From Clostridia bacterium (GTDB lineage Bacteria > Bacillota_A > Clostridia > Christensenellales > Aristaeellaceae): a stretch of DNA of 16,235 nt. Below are positions 13,456 to 16,235 of the stretch, piece by piece. The stretch lies in the NCBI GenBank assembly GCA_017399225.1, contig JAFQEB010000067.1, positions 1 to 16,235 of the forward strand, in the 5' to 3' direction. Numbering within the stretch: position 1 is the stretch's first letter; the number at the start of each line of letters is the position of its first letter. The notes under the pieces were generated by a model. It was not told the DNA's origin, searched no databases, and saw nothing but the letters and a program-made list of their open reading frames with translations. The position numbers and the translations under genes were made by a program.

Positions 13456-14753
13456 TGCCGGCCCGGCGTATGCCGCCCCTGCCGGAGCATCTGCTGGCCG
13501 GCGTGTCAGGGGGCGCGGACTCTGTGGCGCTGCTGCACCTGCTTTTGCAGCGGGGCGTGAGGGTCACGGCAGTCCATGTGAACCACGGCCTGCGGGGGGA
13601 AGCCTCCGACGGGGATGAGCGCTTTGTGCGCGAGCTTTGCGGACAGCTGCAGGTGCCGCTCCTGGTATACCGGGCCGTACCGCCCGATGCTCCGGGAGAG
13701 GACTGGGCCCGCAGAGCGCGCTATGGCTTCTTTCGGGAAGCGATGGCGGCAACGGGGGCTGAGGCTCTCGCCCTGGCCCACCACCGGGACGATCAGGCGG
13801 AAACGCTGCTGCTGCACCTGCTGCGGGGCTCCGGACTTACCGGCCTTGGCGGCATGGCGGCTGACGCGGTGGTGGATGGGCTGCGGATCGTGCGGCCGCT
13901 GCTGCAGTTTTCCCGGCAGGAGCTGCGGGAGCTGCTGCTGCGCCTTGGCCAGCCCTGGCGGGAGGATGAAAGCAACGTTGATCCCCGCTACCTGCGCAAT
14001 GCCCTTCGGCTGGACGTCCTGCCAAAGCTGGAGGAGCTGATCCCCGGCGCGGCAAAGCGCCTCGCTGCAACGGCGGAGATGCTTCAAGGGGAGGAGGCTG
14101 TGCTGGCTGGCATGGCGGAAAGCTTCCTGCAGCGCTGCGGCGAAGCGTATCTGCCGCTGCATATGCTCCGCGAGCAGCCGGAAGCCATGCGCCGGAGGAT
14201 CGTCCGGGCCTGGTGGCAGCAGCAATGCGGCGGCAAAAACGGGGAGCGCTGCCTCTCCGCGCAGCAGACCGATGCGCTGGCGCGGCTGATCGACGCCCCG
14301 GCGGCGGCTGCCTGCAACCTTCCCATGGGAATGCAGGGCAGGACCGGCTGGACGCATCTGCATCTGACCGGCGGTTCCCTTCAGGCTCCGCTGGAAGAAA
14401 AGCCCCTTTTACAAAGCGAACTGATCTGTATCCGGCCCTGTGAGGGCACGGCGGGCGACGGCCTTGAGTCGCAGGCGCTCCCGCGAAGCCTGCTGGGGCA
14501 GCTGACCGTCCGCAGCCGCAGGCCGGGCGACTGGATCCGCCCCTTCGGCGCAGAGGGCAGTCAGTCCCTGCAGGATTATCTGGTCAACCGGCGTGTGGAC
14601 GCCCCTTTCCGGGATCGTGTACCGCTGGTTTGCCGGGGCAGCGAGGTGCTGCTGGTCGGCGGCGTGGGCGCAGGGGACGTTCCCAGATTTGAAGAAGAAA
14701 GTGACAGCGTGCTGGCGTGCTGGACAACGGCATTCCCGTGGCGCAGGAATTGA
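13455..14753 (+). CDS. tilS: tRNA(Ile)-lysidine synthetase TilS
   Basis: 432 residues. It ligates lysine to C34 of the CAU-anticodon tRNA-Ile, so that it reads AUA codons; this is normally essential. The PP-loop is SGGADS at 18-23 (HLLAGVSGGADSVALLHLL), followed by AVHVNHGLRGEASDGDE, ALAHHRDDQAETLLLHLLRG and ESNVDPRYLRNALR, all TilS hallmarks. The C-terminal TilS domain shows VRSRRPGDWIRPFG and LQDYLVNRRV. The ATG shares one base with the preceding stop, so translation is coupled to the Q/Y-rich protein. The order tilS-hpt-ftsH is the classic Bacillota arrangement. Confidence 0.95.
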   Translation: MPARRMPPLPEHLLAGVSGGADSVALLHLLLQRGVRVTAVHVNHGLRGEASDGDERFVRELCGQLQVPLLVYRAVPPDAPGEDWARRARYGFFREAMAATGAEALALAHHRDDQAETLLLHLLRGSGLTGLGGMAADAVVDGLRIVRPLLQFSRQELRELLLRLGQPWREDESNVDPRYLRNALRLDVLPKLEELIPGAAKRLAATAEMLQGEEAVLAGMAESFLQRCGEAYLPLHMLREQPEAMRRRIVRAWWQQQCGGKNGERCLSAQQTDALARLIDAPAAAACNLPMGMQGRTGWTHLHLTGGSLQAPLEEKPLLQSELICIRPCEGTAGDGLESQALPRSLLGQLTVRSRRPGDWIRPFGAEGSQSLQDYLVNRRVDAPFRDRVPLVCRGSEVLLVGGVGAGDVPRFEEESDSVLACWTTAFPWRRN

Positions 14754-14778
14754 AAAACAGGATGGAGGCACGATAATC

Positions 14779-15342
14779 ATGATGGAACCCAATGCAGCAC
14801 TCTACGGCGATCTCTCCCGTGTGCTGGTGAGCCGCGAGGAGATCGCGGAGGCAGTCAGTGCCCTGGGCAGGAAGATCACCGAGGACTATCAGGGCAAGGA
14901 GCTGATGCTGGTCGGCATCCTCAAGGGCGCGGTCGTGTTTTTCTCCGACCTGGTCCGGGAGATCGATCTGCCGCTGAAGATGGAATTTATGGCAGTTTCC
15001 AGCTACGGCGCTTCCACCAAGACCACCGGCGTTGTCAACCTGGTGAAGGATATCACCGTGGATATCACCGGTATGCATGTGCTGATCGTGGAGGACATCG
15101 TCGATTCCGGCATGACGCTGAGCTACCTGAAGAAGTACCTGTCCACCCGCGGTGCGGCCTCCATCAGGATCGCCACGCTTCTGGACAAGCCTGAGCGTCG
15201 CCGCGTCGACCTCAAGGCGGACTACTTCTGCTTCACCATCCCGGATGAATTCGTGGTCGGCTATGGCCTGGACTATGCGGAGAAGTACCGCAATCTGCCG
15301 GATATCGGCGTGCTGGATCCCCGCATTTATGGAAACAGCTGA
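14779..15342 (+). CDS. hpt: hypoxanthine(-guanine) phosphoribosyltransferase
   Basis: 187 residues. It salvages hypoxanthine and guanine to IMP and GMP using PRPP. Visible motifs are VGILKGAVVFFSDL (45-58), SSYGAST (74-80), the PRPP-binding loop VLIVEDIVDSGMTL (101-114) and the C-terminal base-binding region around DEFVVGYGLDYAEKYRNLP. I start at the ATG at 14779, with GGAGG 10 nt upstream; a second ATG follows immediately. A much longer in-frame reading extends back into tilS and is rejected. It lies 25 nt after tilS, in the same operon. Confidence 0.95.
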   Translation: MMEPNAALYGDLSRVLVSREEIAEAVSALGRKITEDYQGKELMLVGILKGAVVFFSDLVREIDLPLKMEFMAVSSYGASTKTTGVVNLVKDITVDITGMHVLIVEDIVDSGMTLSYLKKYLSTRGAASIRIATLLDKPERRRVDLKADYFCFTIPDEFVVGYGLDYAEKYRNLPDIGVLDPRIYGNS

Positions 15343-15495
15343 TTTTCTGACGAAAACCAGATGAAATGCGTCGGCGCAGGAGAATGTGCATAGGCTGATG
15401 AAGCGCAGGCGGCGCAGTTCACGCTGGGATAATATTCCTGTGATACCCTTCGGGGAGGGCGATTCGCCCGATCCGGTGCTATGGCGCATATGCGC
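15339..15495 (+). other. structured hpt-ftsH intergenic leader
   Basis: This 179-nt gap carries three structure candidates. One is a 9-bp stem with one mismatch at 15339-15360 (CTGATTTTC/GAAAACCAG), overlapping the hpt stop. The second is GGGCG-ATT-CGCCC at 15457-15469, preceded by CCCTTCGGG. The third is a perfect 12-bp palindrome GCGCATATGCGC at 15484-15495, just before the ftsH ribosome binding site (AAGGAGG, 15506-15512). No U-run follows any of them, so they do not look like terminators. No convincing separate promoter was seen. Confidence 0.45.
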
Positions 15496-15521
15496 TGATT
15501 TATTGAAGGAGGACCAAAACA

Positions 15522-16235
15522 TTGAAGAAGAACAGGGGCTGGGTAGGCTTTGTCATGGTGCTTGCCATCTTCCTGCTCACGGCCATTCTGCTCAATGGCG
15601 GCCTGAACCAGCGTGACCGCAGGCTGACCTATGCGGAAATGTGGGAAAAGATCGAGGCTGGCGAGGTCAAGAGCGTTGCCATCCGTGAGACGAACCTGTG
15701 GGGCCTGTATACGGAGACCAAGGTCGCCGAAACGAACTTCCCCCAGCGAGATTATGACTTTGAGGTGACCATCACCGATATCGAGAGCTTCCGGCAGGAG
15801 GCCTACAAGCGCCAGGCGAAGAAGCTGGGGGTCAATCCTGACTCCGTGGGCGACGGCGACCTGACGTTCAGCATCATCCCCATGCCGCCGGAAACCGTGT
15901 CCGTCTGGGTGACGATGATCCCCAGCTTCCTGCTCATCGGCAGCATGGTGCTGGTGTTCTTCATGTTCATGCGCGCCCAGAATGGCGGCGGCGGAAAGGT
16001 GATGAACTTCGGCAAGTCCCGTGCCCGCGTGGCAGACCCCAGCCGCAACAAGGTCACCTTTGACGACGTGGCCGGCGCGGACGAGGAAAAGGAAGAACTG
16101 CAGGAGATGGTCGATTTCCTGCGCAATCCCCGTACCTACATCGAGATGGGTGCGCGCATCCCCAAGGGTGTGCTGCTCATCGGCCCTCCCGGCACGGGTA
16201 AGACCCTGCTGGCCAAGGCCGTGGCGGGCGAGGCC
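15522..16235 (+). CDS. ftsH: ATP-dependent membrane zinc protease FtsH (partial, C-terminus off window)
   Basis: 238 residues visible. This is the N-terminal part of the membrane-anchored AAA+ protease that degrades unassembled membrane proteins and regulators. TM1 is at about 7-25 ([18 protein letters not shown]); an external domain (about 26-128) follows; TM2 is at about 130-150 ([18 protein letters not shown]). Then come the glycine-rich linker, [21 protein letters not shown] and Walker A GPPGTGKT (221-228). The second half of the AAA domain and the HExxH protease lie beyond the window. The start is TTG at 15522-15524, chosen because AAGGAGG lies 9 nt upstream and the protein then begins KKNRGW before TM1; no ATG is better placed. 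It follows hpt, as in most Bacillota. Confidence 0.95.
   Translation, partial: MKKNRGWVGFVMVLAIFLLTAILLNGGLNQRDRRLTYAEMWEKIEAGEVKSVAIRETNLWGLYTETKVAETNFPQRDYDFEVTITDIESFRQEAYKRQAKKLGVNPDSVGDGDLTFSIIPMPPETVSVWVTMIPSFLLIGSMVLVFFMFMRAQNGGGGKVMNFGKSRARVADPSRNKVTFDDVAGADEEKEELQEMVDFLRNPRTYIEMGARIPKGVLLIGPPGTGKTLLAKAVAGEA

Noticed and set aside
15386..15616. 76-codon frame between hpt and ftsH with a GTG start and a basic N-terminus
   Set aside because: It overlaps the clear ftsH start by about 95 nt in another frame, and its best start has a ribosome binding site only 2 nt away. The part inside ftsH is an ordinary out-of-frame shadow. A short leader peptide cannot be fully excluded.

Overview
The window is a G+C-rich piece (estimated by eye) of a chromosome from a Bacillota, most likely a class Clostridia anaerobe. 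The evidence is gene order: rho next to rpmE; prmA-rsmE-mtaB-HIT-rpsU; and tilS-hpt-ftsH, all typical of that phylum, with strong AGGAGG-type ribosome binding sites and 17-bp-spaced sigma-A promoters. Everything looks chromosomal. I see no insertion sequence, tRNA, rRNA, CRISPR array or prophage.

Layout. Positions 1-6975 are all on the minus strand. Reading leftwards from 6975 they hold a translation/RNA-modification operon (prmA, rsmE, mtaB, a HIT-family hydrolase), then rpsU with its own promoter and a strong terminator, then a THUMP/Trm11-like RNA methyltransferase followed by rho, then rpmE (cut by the window edge) with its own promoter. At about 7020-7144 divergent promoters face prmA and mscL. 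MscL carries a C-terminal zinc ribbon. A bidirectional terminator separates mscL from a convergent gene for a secreted protein made of five beta-type repeats. A regulatory-looking intergenic region (8824-9110) divides that gene from a divergent GGDEF protein with a cytoplasmic LacI-type sensor. A convergent three-LysM protein without a signal peptide follows. The right end is an operon on the plus strand: a Q/Y-rich membrane protein, then tilS (1-nt overlap), hpt and ftsH (TTG start, cut by the window edge).

How the genes work together. The two ends hold ordinary core functions: ribosomal proteins, rRNA, tRNA and ribosomal-protein modification, purine salvage and membrane proteolysis. The middle (7.6-13.4 kb) is the accessory-like part, with sensing, envelope and poorly known proteins.

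The most unusual observation is that the protein at the canonical rho locus keeps its RNA-binding domain and overall Rho fold but has lost several residues needed for ATP hydrolysis (Walker A Thr replaced by Arg, the arginine finger replaced by Ala, two further arginines replaced by Thr). It also has a long Pro/Ala/Tyr/Gln-rich repeat linker. Second-tier observations are the five-repeat secreted protein, the FUS-like Q/Y-rich N-terminus of the protein coupled to TilS, a CodY-like 25-bp palindrome and triple TGTAAC/A boxes in the 8.8-9.1 kb intergenic region, and the zinc ribbon on MscL.
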